Assembly (NCBI GenBank): GCA_003223935.1
Contig: QHXQ01000028.1
Location: 1 to 64,000 of the forward strand
Source: Acidobacteriota bacterium
Lineage (GTDB): Bacteria > Acidobacteriota > Blastocatellia > Pyrinomonadales > Pyrinomonadaceae
DNA: 64,000 bases
Direction of reading: 5' to 3'
The notes beneath the pieces are model-generated. The model searched no databases. It had not been told where the DNA came from and saw nothing but the letters and a program-made list of their open reading frames with translations. This document shows positions 36,786-45,804 of the stretch, piece by piece. Position numbers and translations under genes: made by a program. Every line of letters starts with the position of its first letter. Position 1 is the stretch's first letter.

Positions 36786-37370
36786 TTGCCTGATCGAACG
36801 ACAGACGAAGCCCTGCTCGCGCGTGCGTGCCAAGGCGAAGAGGCCGCGTTTCTCGCGCTCTACGAACGCTATCGCGATCCGATCTATCGCTTCGCTTATC
36901 GCCTGCTCGGCTCGGCCGTGCTCGCGGAAGATGTAACGCACGACTGCTTTCTCAGCTTGCTCCGCCGGCCCGAAGCTTTCGATCCAACGCGCGCAGCACT
37001 GCGCACGTACCTGTACGCGGCCGTGCGCAATCTCGCGCTTAAACAGTTTCGCCGCCCGCGTCTTGAGGTCACGCTTGATGATCTGCAAGCCGAGCCGCCC
37101 GCGACCGAAGCGCAGCAACCTTTGCGCCAACTGCTCGCGGCCGAACTGAGCGAAGCAGTGCGCCGTGCGATTGATGGTCTGCCGCAATTGCAACGCGAGG
37201 CGTTGATTCTGTTTGAGTATGAAGAGTTGAGTCTCGCAGAGATCGCTGCGGTGGTTGAAGCAGACGTGGGCGCGGTCAAAGCCAGACTCGCGCGTGCGCG
37301 CGAGAACTTACGTCGAGAGCTTGCGCCGTACCTTGCGGGCGGCACTGGTGAGCGGGAGTTGGAAAAGTGA
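36786..37370 (+). CDS. ECF-type RNA polymerase sigma factor
   Basis: 194 residues. Region 2 is in residues ~15-85 (ALYERYRDPIYRFAYRLLGS, AEDVTHDCFLSLLRRPEAF). Region 4 is at ~125-175 with its HTH (LPQLQREALILFEYEELSLA, EIAAVVEADVGAVKARLARA). There is no region 1 or 3, as in ECF sigmas. The start is TTG 36786 without a good ribosome site; no better one is in frame, so the N-terminus is uncertain by a few residues. It overlaps the next gene as GTGA, so the two are translationally coupled. ECF genes are often followed by their anti-sigma factor; the next protein could take that place. Confidence 0.85.
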   Translation: MPDRTTDEALLARACQGEEAAFLALYERYRDPIYRFAYRLLGSAVLAEDVTHDCFLSLLRRPEAFDPTRAALRTYLYAAVRNLALKQFRRPRLEVTLDDLQAEPPATEAQQPLRQLLAAELSEAVRRAIDGLPQLQREALILFEYEELSLAEIAAVVEADVGAVKARLARARENLRRELAPYLAGGTGERELEK

Positions 37371-38869
37371 TCGACGAAGCACAGGCCCTGAAGTTATTGC
37401 TCGCAGGTTGGCGCGCACCCGCAGCGCCCGACCGTTTGCGCACGCGCGTCGTGGCTTCGTATCGCCAACTGATGAGCAGGGACGCAGCAGAGGAGGGAGC
37501 CGAGATGAAATACTGTCCGTCGTGTCATAGAGAGTTCGCGCCGCAGTTCCGTTTCTGTCCGCTTGATGGGCTGCCGCTCATGGCCGCAGAGCAACGGGAC
37601 GCGCGCGCCGCATTCGTCGAAGCGCGGCAACTTGAATCGAACAACACGCGCGCGGCCGTCTCGACGGTTGATGAAACTATCGGCTTCGATGATGTGACCA
37701 CCGAGAGTTTGCCGGCCACGCCAATCGTAGCGCAAGCGAATGATCGAACGCGCGCGCGCGCCGAATATCACTTGACGATCTTGGCGGAAGCCGGATTGAT
37801 TGCGCGACTGATGACAGAGGTGCGCGCGGTCGCGTTGGAATCGCAACTGACTTGGCCGGAGTTCCGCCGCGACCCCGCAGGCTTTGCGCGCCGGACAATC
37901 GCGGGCTACAGCTTGTTGCTCCGGCGCAGGCTCGCGCAAGAGAACGTCGCTTACGGTCTCGTGACTGCGTTCGCCGTCGTCCTCACGCTCCTCTGCACAG
38001 TCGTCGCGGTCGAACATTTTCATCGGCGGCACGTAACAATGACGGCCGACAACGTGCGCGACGACTTGGACTATCTTGGGCCAGTCACGGTCATTCCGAC
38101 GCCGACGAAAGCAGAAGAAGGGCCGGCCGGCATGGCCGATCACGGCACGGGTGGCGGCTCAGCACAGAATCATGAACGACCGGGCGGCGGCGGTGGCGGT
38201 GGCGACCACGAAGCTCTAACGGCGAGTAATGGCCGGCTGCCGCAGGCGACGCTTGAACCGCCGTTGTTAGCGCCCAACGTGAAGCCACCTGTCATCGAGA
38301 ACCCGCATCTGCCGACGCCCGCGACGATTCAAGCTGACCCGACGTTGTTCCCGACTGACCCGCGGCCGCTGCCTTACGGCGATCCGAAATCGCAGGCGCA
38401 GGAGTTGTCCAACGGTTCAGGCGATGGCGGCGGCATCGGCGATGGCCATGGCGGCGGCGTCGGGCCGGGTAACGGTACGGGCTACGGCCCCGGCGAAGGC
38501 TGGAACACCGGCGGCGGCCCGCCGAAGATCGGCGGTGGCGGCCCCGGTTGCTGTGGCGGCACGACGGATTACGCGAGCAGGATTTTCAAACCTAGTGAAA
38601 CGAGCAAGCGCGCAGTGATCTTGTCGAAGCCTGAGCCGACGTTTACGGAAGAAGCGCGCAAGGAGAACGTGACGGGCGAAGTCATCCTGCGCATGGTCTT
38701 GGCGTCGAACGGCGCGGTGACGAACATCCAACCGATCAAAGGTCTGCCCGCCGGCTTGACGGAGCGCGCAATCGCGGCGGCGAAGCAGATACAGTTCACG
38801 CCCGCAGAGAAAGACGGGCACAGGGTCTCGCAATACGTCACCGTCTCTTACAACTTCAACATCTACTAA
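37367..38869 (+). CDS. Zinc-ribbon / TonB C-terminal membrane protein
   Basis: 500 residues from GTG 37367. The first ~35 residues (ALKLLLAGWRAPAAPDRLRT) look like the cytoplasmic start of anti-sigma or TonB-like proteins. A zinc-ribbon-like motif follows: Cys50-x2-Cys53, then Cys64 (KYCPSCHREFAPQFRFCPLD). One membrane helix lies at about 195-220. A long Gly/Pro-rich periplasmic spacer spans ~235-400, with runs such as GGGIGDGHGGGVGPGNGTGY. A TonB C-terminal domain ends it (~415-500: PEPTFTEEARKENVTGEVIL, ITERAIAAAKQIQFTPA-like). It may carry envelope energy to outer-membrane receptors and hold the sigma factor by its cytoplasmic part. That would link receptor state to transcription; inference from coupling. 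Confidence 0.8.
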   Translation: MIDEAQALKLLLAGWRAPAAPDRLRTRVVASYRQLMSRDAAEEGAEMKYCPSCHREFAPQFRFCPLDGLPLMAAEQRDARAAFVEARQLESNNTRAAVSTVDETIGFDDVTTESLPATPIVAQANDRTRARAEYHLTILAEAGLIARLMTEVRAVALESQLTWPEFRRDPAGFARRTIAGYSLLLRRRLAQENVAYGLVTAFAVVLTLLCTVVAVEHFHRRHVTMTADNVRDDLDYLGPVTVIPTPTKAEEGPAGMADHGTGGGSAQNHERPGGGGGGGDHEALTASNGRLPQATLEPPLLAPNVKPPVIENPHLPTPATIQADPTLFPTDPRPLPYGDPKSQAQELSNGSGDGGGIGDGHGGGVGPGNGTGYGPGEGWNTGGGPPKIGGGGPGCCGGTTDYASRIFKPSETSKRAVILSKPEPTFTEEARKENVTGEVILRMVLASNGAVTNIQPIKGLPAGLTERAIAAAKQIQFTPAEKDGHRVSQYVTVSYNFNIY

Positions 38870-38891
38870 CCACGCCTTAAAGGCTTGACGG

Positions 38892-38924
38892 GCCCGCGCG
38901 AGTGCTCAGACTCGCGCGGGCTTT
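38892..38924 (+). terminator. Intrinsic terminator after the TonB-domain gene
   Basis: GCCCGCGCGAGT-GCTCAG-ACTCGCGCGGGC is a perfect 12-base stem with a six-base loop, followed by TTTC. It begins 22 bases after the stop codon. The T-run is short but the stem is very strong. Confidence 0.8.
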
Positions 38925-39021
38925 CGTGTCTCTATCCGACGATGACCCGCGACGCAAAGCCGTTATATACTGCGGCCGTTAATCAACGCAGCCGCCCACG
39001 CAAATCGCAAGAGGTACGCAC

Positions 39022-40248
39022 GTGACCGACTCGCCAACGCCTGCACCGACCATCGTCTGCCTCGCCAGTTTTTTCAAAGGCGTGGATTTTTTGCGCGAGG
39101 CTAAACGGCAAGGCGCGCGCGTCGTGCTGTTGACGAAAGAGAAGTGGCAACACGAAGAGTGGCCGCACGAAAGCCTCGATGAGTTCATCGTCCTAGCGCA
39201 AGACGCGCCGCCGGATCATTTCATCCACACCGGCACACAGATCGCACGGCGGCACAGACTGGCGCGCGTCGTCGCGCTCGAAGAGTTCGATGTGATCACG
39301 GCCGCGCTCATTCGCGAGCACTTGCGTCTGCCCGGCATGGACGCTTCGACCGCGCGCCGCTTCCGCGACAAACTCGCCATGCGCGACGCGGCGCAAGCTG
39401 CGGGCTTGCGCGTGCCAGAGTTCGTCGGCGCGATCAACTACGGAGAGATTCACGACTACATGCAGCGCGTGCCCGCGCCTTGGGTCTTGAAGCCGCGCAC
39501 GGACGTGTCCGCCATCGGCATCCGCAAACTGCACGACGCGGAACAGGTCTGGCGCGCGCTTGACGAACTCGACGCGCGCGAGCGCAACTATGAGCGTGCG
39601 CCCTATCATCTGCTCGAACGCTTCGTGCCCGGCGATGTCTTTCACGTTGATTCGCTGGTCATCAATAGTGAAGTCGTCTTCGCAGGCGTGAACGCTTACG
39701 GTCGCCCGCCAATGAACGTGGCGCACGAGGGCGGCGTCTTTCTCTCTTACACGGTTGCTTACGATGCACCCGAACGCGGAGAACTGTTGCGGCTTAACCA
39801 AGAAGTGATTCGCGCACTCGGTCTCAGGCGCGGCGCAACGCATGCGGAGTTTATTCGGAGCGCCAATGATGGCGCGTTCTACTTTCTCGAAATCGCCGCG
39901 CGCGTCGGCGGCGCGTACATCGCCGAGACGCACGAGGCCGCGACCGGCATCAACGTCTGGCGCGACTGGGCGAAGATCGAACTCGCCGATGTGACGCGCC
40001 CTTATTCAGTCGCACCAACGCAACGCGACTACGCCGGCATCGCGCTCTCGCTCGCGCGTCAAGAGTGGCCCGACACTTCGGGCTTCAACGAGCCGGAGAT
40101 CGCCTACCGCATCCGCAAACGCCATCACGTCGGCCTCATCGTCCGCGCACCTGAGCAACAGCGCGTGCGCGAACTCTTGGACGACTACGCGCGCCGTTTC
40201 AGCGCAGACTTCAGCGCGGTTGCGCCGCCACTCGAACGGCCGGAATAA
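39022..40248 (+). CDS. ATP-grasp domain protein (copy A)
   Basis: 408 residues from GTG 39022 (AGAGG eight bases upstream). A Rossmann-like N-terminal part (TIVCLASFFKGVDFLREAKR) is followed by the ATP-grasp core: [16 protein letters not shown], the nucleotide-binding Lys in PAPWVLKPRTDVSAIGI, FVPGDVFHVDSLV, and the metal/catalytic segment FIRSANDGAFYFLEIAARVG with Glu and Arg. The family ligates carboxylates to amines or thiols via acyl-phosphates. The substrate is unknown. A close paralogue lies at 42588-43808 in the opposite orientation, with the antiporter gene between them. Biotin-carboxylase-like or L-amino-acid ligase-like roles are possible. Confidence 0.85.
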   Translation: MTDSPTPAPTIVCLASFFKGVDFLREAKRQGARVVLLTKEKWQHEEWPHESLDEFIVLAQDAPPDHFIHTGTQIARRHRLARVVALEEFDVITAALIREHLRLPGMDASTARRFRDKLAMRDAAQAAGLRVPEFVGAINYGEIHDYMQRVPAPWVLKPRTDVSAIGIRKLHDAEQVWRALDELDARERNYERAPYHLLERFVPGDVFHVDSLVINSEVVFAGVNAYGRPPMNVAHEGGVFLSYTVAYDAPERGELLRLNQEVIRALGLRRGATHAEFIRSANDGAFYFLEIAARVGGAYIAETHEAATGINVWRDWAKIELADVTRPYSVAPTQRDYAGIALSLARQEWPDTSGFNEPEIAYRIRKRHHVGLIVRAPEQQRVRELLDDYARRFSADFSAVAPPLERPE

Positions 40249-40317
40249 TCCGGCAGAATAAACTACTGCTGGCTGTTCGGCGCAAAGCTGAGCGGCGTAC
40301 AAGGTGGGTCGTCACTT

Positions 40318-42573
40318 ATGCTATCGGTCAAAGCCGGTCTCATTCTCCTCTTGTTGCAACAAGGCAGCGCAGCGCAAGGACAAGGCGGGCAATCGTCTGA
40401 GCACATGGTCGCGGTCTTCATCGTGGAGATCACGCTCATGCTGCTGGTGGGGCGTCTGCTCGGCGAGTTGATGCAGCGCGTCGGGCAGCCGGCCGTGATG
40501 GGGCAACTGCTCGGCGGTGTGCTCATCGGGCCGTCTGTGCTGGGCACGTTTTGGCCGGCCGCCTATCAAGCGATCTTTCCCGACCTCGAAGCGCAGAAGC
40601 GGATGATTGATGCCATCTCGCAGTTGGGCATCTTGATGCTGCTGCTGCTGACCGGGATGGAGACCGATCTGGCGCTGGTGAGCCGGATGCGCCGCACGGC
40701 TTTTTTCACTTCACTCTCAGGCATCATCTTTCCGTTCGTCTGCGGTTACCTCGTCGGCCATTTCCTGCCCGCATCAATGCTGCCCAATCCGGCACAGCGG
40801 CTCGTCACGGCGCTCTTTCTCGCCACGGCGCTCTCGATCTCTTCGGTCAAGATCGTGGCGATGGTCATCATGGAGGTCGGCTTTCTCAGGCGTAATGTCG
40901 GCCAGATCATCCTCGCGTCGGCGATCCTCGACGACACCATCGGCTGGATCATCATCGCCGTGATCGGCGGCATCGCAACGGGCGGCGGCGTCAACTTTCG
41001 CGCCGTCGGCTTCGCCCTCGGCGGCACGATTATCTTCCTCGCGTTCAGCTTCACCGTCGGGCGGCGCATCGTGGCGCACATCATTCGTTGGACGAACGAC
41101 AATCTAGTGATTGACATGCCGGTCATCACCGCGATTCTCGTGCTGATGCTGCTCGCCGCGCTCTTGACCGATTACATCGGCGTGCACACGGTCTTGGGCG
41201 CGTTCGTCGTCGGCATCCTTGTCGGCCAGTCGCCGATCCTCTCCAAGCACATCGAAGAACAACTGCGCGGCTTGATCGTCGCGCTGTTTGCGCCGATCTT
41301 CTTTGCTGTCGCCGGGCGCGAGATCGATCTGACGATCCTGCACAGCTTCGCACTCATCAAACTCGCGCTGGGTTTCATTCTGATCGCGAGCTTCGGCAAA
41401 GTGTTCGGCTGCTACGTGGGCGGGCGCTTGGGCCGTCTGGGCCATCGCGAATCAACGGCGCTCGCCATCGGCATGAACGCGCGCGGCTCGACCGAAGTGA
41501 TCGTGGCCACCATCGGTCTATCTTTGGGCGTCTTGAGTCGCGATCTCTTCACCTTGATCGTCGTGATGGCGATCAGCACGACACTCGTCACACCGCCACT
41601 CTTGCGTTGGGCTTTGGCGCGCATCCCGCCGACCGGCGAAGAGAAAGAGCGTTTGGAGCGCGAGGCGGCGCAGGCGAAAGAGTTCGTGCCAACAGTCGAA
41701 CGGCTACTGATCGCTGTGGACGGCAGCGCAGACGGCAAACTCGCTTCATCTTTGGCCGGGCTGTTTGCGGGCGCGCGCAAGGTAACGACCACAGTGGTCG
41801 AGTTAGGCCAAGGCAGCAAGCGGCATACGCTGCTGCCGCCCGACACATCGGGCGAGCTGGTGAAAGCGTCGGTCGAGGTGGCGACGCGCAGTAAGTCGGG
41901 CAGTAAGACTGAAGGCCAAGAGGCGTTGCCGGCGACCGACAAGCCGACGCTGCTCGTCAATCAGATGCCGGTTGAAGAATTGGCCAAAGGCATCATGAAC
42001 GAAGCGCAGAAGGGTTACGACATGCTCTTTTTAGGGATCGCGCATGCGCTCGACAGCAGCCGAGGTGGCCTACAAGATGAAGTCGGCAAGATCGTGCAGG
42101 AGTTCAAAGGCACGTCTGCGCTCGCCGTCGCTAGAGGCGCGCAGACGGGCGAGCAGCTAACACAGACGCTCAACATTCTCATGCCGGCGACCGGCACAGA
42201 CTATTCGCGGCGTGCCGCCGAAGTTGCCATCACACTCGCCAAAGCGAGCGGCGCGAGCGTGACAGCCTTGCACATCGCGCCGCCGCCGGAAGAGACAGAC
42301 TTGCTGCGCCGGCCGCGCGAGTTGCTGCGCACAGGGCGCGCGCTCTTGCGCGACATCGGCGCATTGGGCAAACGCGAAGGCGTCACGGTCAAGTCGCTCA
42401 TCAAAGTGCGCCGCTCGCCGGAGGCCGCGATCCTGCGGCAAGTCCGGCGCGGGCGACACAATCTGTTAGTGCTCGGCGTGAAAGTCCGGCAAGGCGAGCA
42501 ACTGTTTTTCGGTCGCCGCATCGCCGTCTTATTAGAGCGCGCGTCTTGTTCGTTACTGATCGTGAACTCGTGA
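40318..42573 (+). CDS. Kef-type cation/proton antiporter with C-terminal USP domains
   Basis: 751 residues. About 12-13 membrane helices fill residues ~25-440 (the CPA2 fold): GRLLGELMQRVGQPAVMGQL starts the family core, and ILDDTIGWIIIAVIGG carries the conserved acidic pair for ion coupling. The GSTEVIVATIGLSLGVLS helix is typical. Two universal-stress-protein-like domains replace the usual RCK part: VERLLIAVDGSADGKLASSL (about 460) and LNILMPATGTDYSRRAAEVA (about 620), ending with NLLVLGVKVRQGEQLFFGRR. The first is partly degenerate. It exchanges K+ or Na+ for protons in the inner membrane, and the USP domains may sense nucleotides. Paralogous ATP-grasp genes flank it. Confidence 0.9.
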   Translation: MLSVKAGLILLLLQQGSAAQGQGGQSSEHMVAVFIVEITLMLLVGRLLGELMQRVGQPAVMGQLLGGVLIGPSVLGTFWPAAYQAIFPDLEAQKRMIDAISQLGILMLLLLTGMETDLALVSRMRRTAFFTSLSGIIFPFVCGYLVGHFLPASMLPNPAQRLVTALFLATALSISSVKIVAMVIMEVGFLRRNVGQIILASAILDDTIGWIIIAVIGGIATGGGVNFRAVGFALGGTIIFLAFSFTVGRRIVAHIIRWTNDNLVIDMPVITAILVLMLLAALLTDYIGVHTVLGAFVVGILVGQSPILSKHIEEQLRGLIVALFAPIFFAVAGREIDLTILHSFALIKLALGFILIASFGKVFGCYVGGRLGRLGHRESTALAIGMNARGSTEVIVATIGLSLGVLSRDLFTLIVVMAISTTLVTPPLLRWALARIPPTGEEKERLEREAAQAKEFVPTVERLLIAVDGSADGKLASSLAGLFAGARKVTTTVVELGQGSKRHTLLPPDTSGELVKASVEVATRSKSGSKTEGQEALPATDKPTLLVNQMPVEELAKGIMNEAQKGYDMLFLGIAHALDSSRGGLQDEVGKIVQEFKGTSALAVARGAQTGEQLTQTLNILMPATGTDYSRRAAEVAITLAKASGASVTALHIAPPPEETDLLRRPRELLRTGRALLRDIGALGKREGVTVKSLIKVRRSPEAAILRQVRRGRHNLLVLGVKVRQGEQLFFGRRIAVLLERASCSLLIVNS

Positions 42574-42587
42574 ACGCTTGCTGTCGC

Positions 42588-43808
42588 TCAACTAGCCGGC
42601 CGCGCGGCGGGCGGGAGCACGGCGTTGAAGTCGCGTTGCAGGCGCGCGGCGTATTCGTTGAGCAGTTGCTCGATCCGGCGTGGGTCGTGCGAGCGGATGA
42701 TGAGACCGACGTGCGCGGGTTTTTTCATGCGCCAGACGATCTCGCGGTCGTTATAGGCTGACGTGTCGGGCCACTGTTCGCGCGCCAGCGAGACGAGCAA
42801 GCCCGCATGATCGGCGCGCGCAAGCGGCACATGATAAGAGCCGCGCCCGCCCGCGATCTCGATCTTCGCCCACTCGGCCCACAGGTTGATGCCGGTTGCG
42901 GCTTCGATCAACTCGACGATGTTCGCGCCGCCGACGCGCGCCGCCGTTTCGAGAAAATAGAACTGCCCGTCCGCACGACCCTTGATAAATTCAGTGTGCG
43001 AGACGCCGCGCGTGAGCCGCATGGCGCGCAAGACCGCGCGGTTCATCTCTTGCAACGCGCGTTCATCATCTGTGCCGCGCGGCATGGTGCGCGTGGTGAA
43101 GATGCCGCCGCCGTGCGCCACGTCGAGCGGCGGCGCGCCGTAGCGGTTGCAGATGGCGAAGAGGATTTCGCTGTCATAGACGATTGAGTCCACGTGATAG
43201 ATGTCGCCGGGCACGTAGCGTTCGAGCAGATGAAACGATTGCTTGTCGCCGAGCGCTTCAAGCGCGGGCCACAACTCATCCGCGTTGTTGATCTTCTTGA
43301 TGCCGCTTGCAGAAGCTTCCATGCGCGGCTTCAACAACCAAGGCGCGGGCACGCGCGCCATGTACTCGCGCAGCCGCTCGTAGTTGAGCACATGGACGAA
43401 CTCCGGCACGGGTATGCCGGCCGCTTGCGCCAGCATGCGCATGGCGAGCTTGTCGCGGAAATGGCGCGTGGTGGTCTCGCCGAGACCGGGCACGCGCAGG
43501 TGTTCGCGCAAGGTCGCGGCCTTTTCCAGATCGAAATCGTCGAGCGGGACGATGCGATCAATCTGTTCGGTGCGCGCGACGAAACTCACGCTCTTAATCG
43601 TGTCGCCCATATTCCACTGCTTGTCCACATCGGGCATGTAGAAGATTTCGTCTATCGCCTCGCGCGGCCAATCGGCTTTGTCTTTGAGGCTCAGCGATGT
43701 GAGCAACAGCACCCGGCAGCCCTGCCGTTTGCACTCGCGCAAAAACTCCTGTCCCTTCTCGTAGCTGGCCAGACAGAGGATGGTCAGTGGGCGTGTGTCG
43801 TTTGTCAT
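42588..43808 (-). CDS. ATP-grasp domain protein (copy B)
   Basis: 406 residues. It is colinear with copy A at 39022-40248: [80 protein letters not shown] and [25 protein letters not shown] precedes ATG 43808. The two are perhaps half identical by eye, so the duplication is old. The gene is convergent with the antiporter, 14 bases apart. Keeping both copies with their active-site residues suggests different substrates rather than redundancy. Function beyond ATP-grasp ligation is not known. Confidence 0.85.
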   Translation of the reverse strand: MTNDTRPLTILCLASYEKGQEFLRECKRQGCRVLLLTSLSLKDKADWPREAIDEIFYMPDVDKQWNMGDTIKSVSFVARTEQIDRIVPLDDFDLEKAATLREHLRVPGLGETTTRHFRDKLAMRMLAQAAGIPVPEFVHVLNYERLREYMARVPAPWLLKPRMEASASGIKKINNADELWPALEALGDKQSFHLLERYVPGDIYHVDSIVYDSEILFAICNRYGAPPLDVAHGGGIFTTRTMPRGTDDERALQEMNRAVLRAMRLTRGVSHTEFIKGRADGQFYFLETAARVGGANIVELIEAATGINLWAEWAKIEIAGGRGSYHVPLARADHAGLLVSLAREQWPDTSAYNDREIVWRMKKPAHVGLIIRSHDPRRIEQLLNEYAARLQRDFNAVLPPAARPAS

Positions 43809-44174
43809 GTGTGCTCCTAAGCTGTTAGCTCACCTTGCGCTGATAAGCTAACACCAAGCGACGATGCTTGATTGAGCCTGCAAGGGTTGCTCTGTTAATG
43901 GACGCTCAAACGCGAAGTGTATGTTAAGACTACGTCGGGAAGTGATCTCCTAAGACTACATCGGATAGTAATTTCCAATGAGCGGCAGAGCATTCCCTTG
44001 GCAGAGGCCAAAAAGCAGGCAAAAGTAAGCTAATTGGCATAGGCCCTCGCCCCCGAAATTATTCCTCGTCCGCCGAAAAAAATAGCGCATTGGCATTGAA
44101 CTTGCTCCTTCCTTGGCTTAAGCAAAACAGACCAGCAACTTGAAGCGAAAAACGTAACGAAGGGAGCAATTTCG
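43809..44174. other. Spacer with small repeats
   Basis: 366 bases between ATP-grasp copy B and the small membrane protein. It contains a hairpin TGTTAGCT/AGCTAACA (43823-43830, 43846-43853) in the 5' region of copy B and a 26-base tandem repeat (43925-43976). Base composition is more AT-rich than in the genes. No coding frame is convincing. Confidence 0.5.
43925..43976. repeat. 26-base tandem direct repeat, two copies
   Basis: Two adjacent copies begin TAAGACTACRTCGG and end AGTRATYTCC; 21 of 26 positions agree. The unit has no obvious internal symmetry. It could be a pair of regulator sites or the remains of a mobile-element end; neither a transposase nor target-site duplication is visible. 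Confidence 0.6.
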
Positions 44175-44291
44175 ATGCGATACTTTGGACGAAAAAGTGA
44201 AGAAGGAAAAATTGGCTACATTATCTTATGGCTGATGGGCGTGCCGGTTAGCGTGCTCCTTATTATTTTCCTTTTGCGCGGCTGCACCTGA
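44175..44291 (+). CDS. 38-residue single-pass membrane protein
   Basis: ATG 44175 has AAGGGAG eight bases upstream. The product opens MRYFGRKSEEGKIGYIILWL, continues through a hydrophobic helix (GVPVSVLLIIFLL) and ends RGCT. A single helix of ~24 residues with a charged cytoplasmic-looking start makes an integral small protein. Short proteins with the YIILW...LLRGCT pattern are familiar from many bacteria as uncharacterised; this is from memory. No operon partner. Confidence 0.7.
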   Translation: MRYFGRKSEEGKIGYIILWLMGVPVSVLLIIFLLRGCT

Positions 44292-44321
44292 GTCTTCGAT
44301 GGAGACCGATATTAGCTTGTG

Positions 44322-44368
44322 TAGCTTCAGCTAAGCAACTTACGTTACCGTGCAAAGGCTGAAAGCTA
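44322..44368. terminator. Hairpin between convergent small genes
   Basis: TAGCTTCAGC (44322-44331) pairs with GCTGAAAGCTA (44358-44368), with one bulged base and a 26-base loop. It lies between the small membrane-protein gene (plus) and the unknown gene (minus), whose stop codon it overlaps. It may end transcription from both sides, though no T-run is present. Confidence 0.4.
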
Positions 44369-44719
44369 ATAGCTGCTCCAAAAATCGCTCGTGATGATGC
44401 GGCGCGCTTCCGCGATGGTCAGATCGCCTTGTGCCAGTTTGTAGGCGATGGTCTCTTCGTACTCGCCAAGACCGGCGCTCGTGCGCAAGGCGGCTTGTGC
44501 AGGCGTGAAGCCGACTTGTTCAAGTGCGCGTGCATGGCGCGCGCGAAAGCAACGCGCACGCAGCCAGTCTTCGATCTCTTCCACATCATCGAAGCCGGCC
44601 GCCAGCCACTCATACGCGACCGACTCCGTCGGCGCACCTTGTAGCGCCGCCTCGCCATACTGCGCCAGCACCGCGCAGACGCGCTTAATGAGCGCACGTT
44701 GTCCCGCTTCGTCAGCCAT
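44366..44719 (-). CDS. Small unknown protein
   Basis: 117 residues from ATG 44719; an upstream extension of 43 codons is open but has no protein-like character. The product is helical and acidic: DEAGQRALIKRVCAVLAQYG, then VAYEWLAAGFDDVEEIEDWL, with Cys and several Arg/His in RARCFRARHARALEQVGFTP. The LAAGFDDVEEIEDWL part looks like a short UBA-like or adaptor helix bundle, but I do not recognise a family. It stands alone, divergent from the DUF1059 gene. Confidence 0.55.
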   Translation of the reverse strand: MADEAGQRALIKRVCAVLAQYGEAALQGAPTESVAYEWLAAGFDDVEEIEDWLRARCFRARHARALEQVGFTPAQAALRTSAGLGEYEETIAYKLAQGDLTIAEARRIITSDFWSSY

Positions 44720-44909
44720 AACAGTCGGAGCGTCTCCGGCGTCGAGCGAATTCAGGGCTGCTAATCTATAGCGTCGGTCGCTTCGTTGCCAAGTGCGTGT
44801 GGCGAAAAAGCGAGCGATAGACAACGATGCTTTTGTGCCTTGATGCAAGCTTTCATTCGAGCGCAGACGGTAGTAGCATTAGCGCGAGCTTTAACAATAG
44901 AGGTGGAAC

Positions 44910-45116
44910 ATGTCAACAGAGTCAGCGGCGCAGCGCCGCACATACATTGACTGCCGGGACTATCCGAGCGAGAAGAATTGCACGCTGAAAATTTCCGGCG
45001 CGGAGGACGAAGTGCTGGCCGCAGCGACACAACATGCTATCGCCGCACACGGGCACGATGACACGCCGGAATTGCGCGAGCAGTTACGCGGATTGCTGCG
45101 AGACGAAACCGCATGA
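44910..45116 (+). CDS. DUF1059 small protein
   Basis: 68 residues. The DUF1059 pattern is visible: an early CRDY (usually CRDLG), a Cys ~10 residues later (KNCTLKISG), then an alpha segment with DEVLAAATQHAIAAHGHDD. Family members are ~60 residues and uncharacterised. GAGGTGG precedes ATG 44910. The stop overlaps the next start as ATGA, so it is coupled to the P-loop gene. Confidence 0.75.
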   Translation: MSTESAAQRRTYIDCRDYPSEKNCTLKISGAEDEVLAAATQHAIAAHGHDDTPELREQLRGLLRDETA

Positions 45117-45778
45117 GCCTATGTTCCGATCAGCAAGTGCCAGCCTTAACCACTGTGGCGATTGGCGGCTTCACTTCCAACTCCGGCAAGACGACGCTCG
45201 TGTGCGAACTGCTACGCCGCTTGCCCGGTTGGGAAGCGATCAAGCAGACGCGCGGGCACTATCGTTCCTGCGGCAAAGACCCACACGCCTGCTGCGTGAG
45301 CCAACTGCTCGGCGCAGAGCCGGTGCTGCGTTCCGGTCGCAGAGAGACTTACGCGCCGGGCAAAGACACGGGACGTTATTGGGACGCGGGCGCTACAAAC
45401 GTCCACTGGCTCATCGTCACAAACGAACAGGTGGAGCGCGGCATCAAGCAGGCCCTCGCGCGCGTCTGCGCACCGGGCGTTGTGATCGAGGGCAATAGCT
45501 TTCTGTCCTTCGTGCGCGTTGAGTTCACGATCTTATGTGTGCCGCCCAAACTTGATCGAATCAAGCCGACGGCGCGGCGCGCGCTCGCCCGTTGCGACGC
45601 GCTTTATCTGTTCACCGAAACGATTGATGAGGTTGCGTCGGCGCGCGCGCAGTTCAACGCATGGTGCGCGGCAGCAACAGAGCGAGAGTTGTTGAATCGG
45701 ATTCCCGTGTACACGCGCGCAGAGTTGCCGGAATTATTAGCGCGCGTGTGCGCGTTGCGTGAAGTGGTCGCAATTTAA
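45113..45778 (+). CDS. MobB-like P-loop NTPase
   Basis: 221 residues. The P-loop is VAIGGFTSNSGKTTLVCELL, near the N-terminus. The next segment (WEAIKQTRGHYRSCGKDPHA) and the later VIEGNSFLSFVRVEF resemble the MobB family (molybdopterin-guanine dinucleotide biosynthesis) in order and spacing. Five Cys in the first half (including SCGKDPHACC) are unusual and may bind metal. The MOSC gene two genes downstream belongs to molybdenum-cofactor chemistry, in keeping with this reading. A general small GTPase/ATPase role is the alternative. Confidence 0.6.
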   Translation: MSLCSDQQVPALTTVAIGGFTSNSGKTTLVCELLRRLPGWEAIKQTRGHYRSCGKDPHACCVSQLLGAEPVLRSGRRETYAPGKDTGRYWDAGATNVHWLIVTNEQVERGIKQALARVCAPGVVIEGNSFLSFVRVEFTILCVPPKLDRIKPTARRALARCDALYLFTETIDEVASARAQFNAWCAAATERELLNRIPVYTRAELPELLARVCALREVVAI

Positions 45779-45804
45779 GCGAGCGAGCCAATAGGAGGGC
45801 AGCG

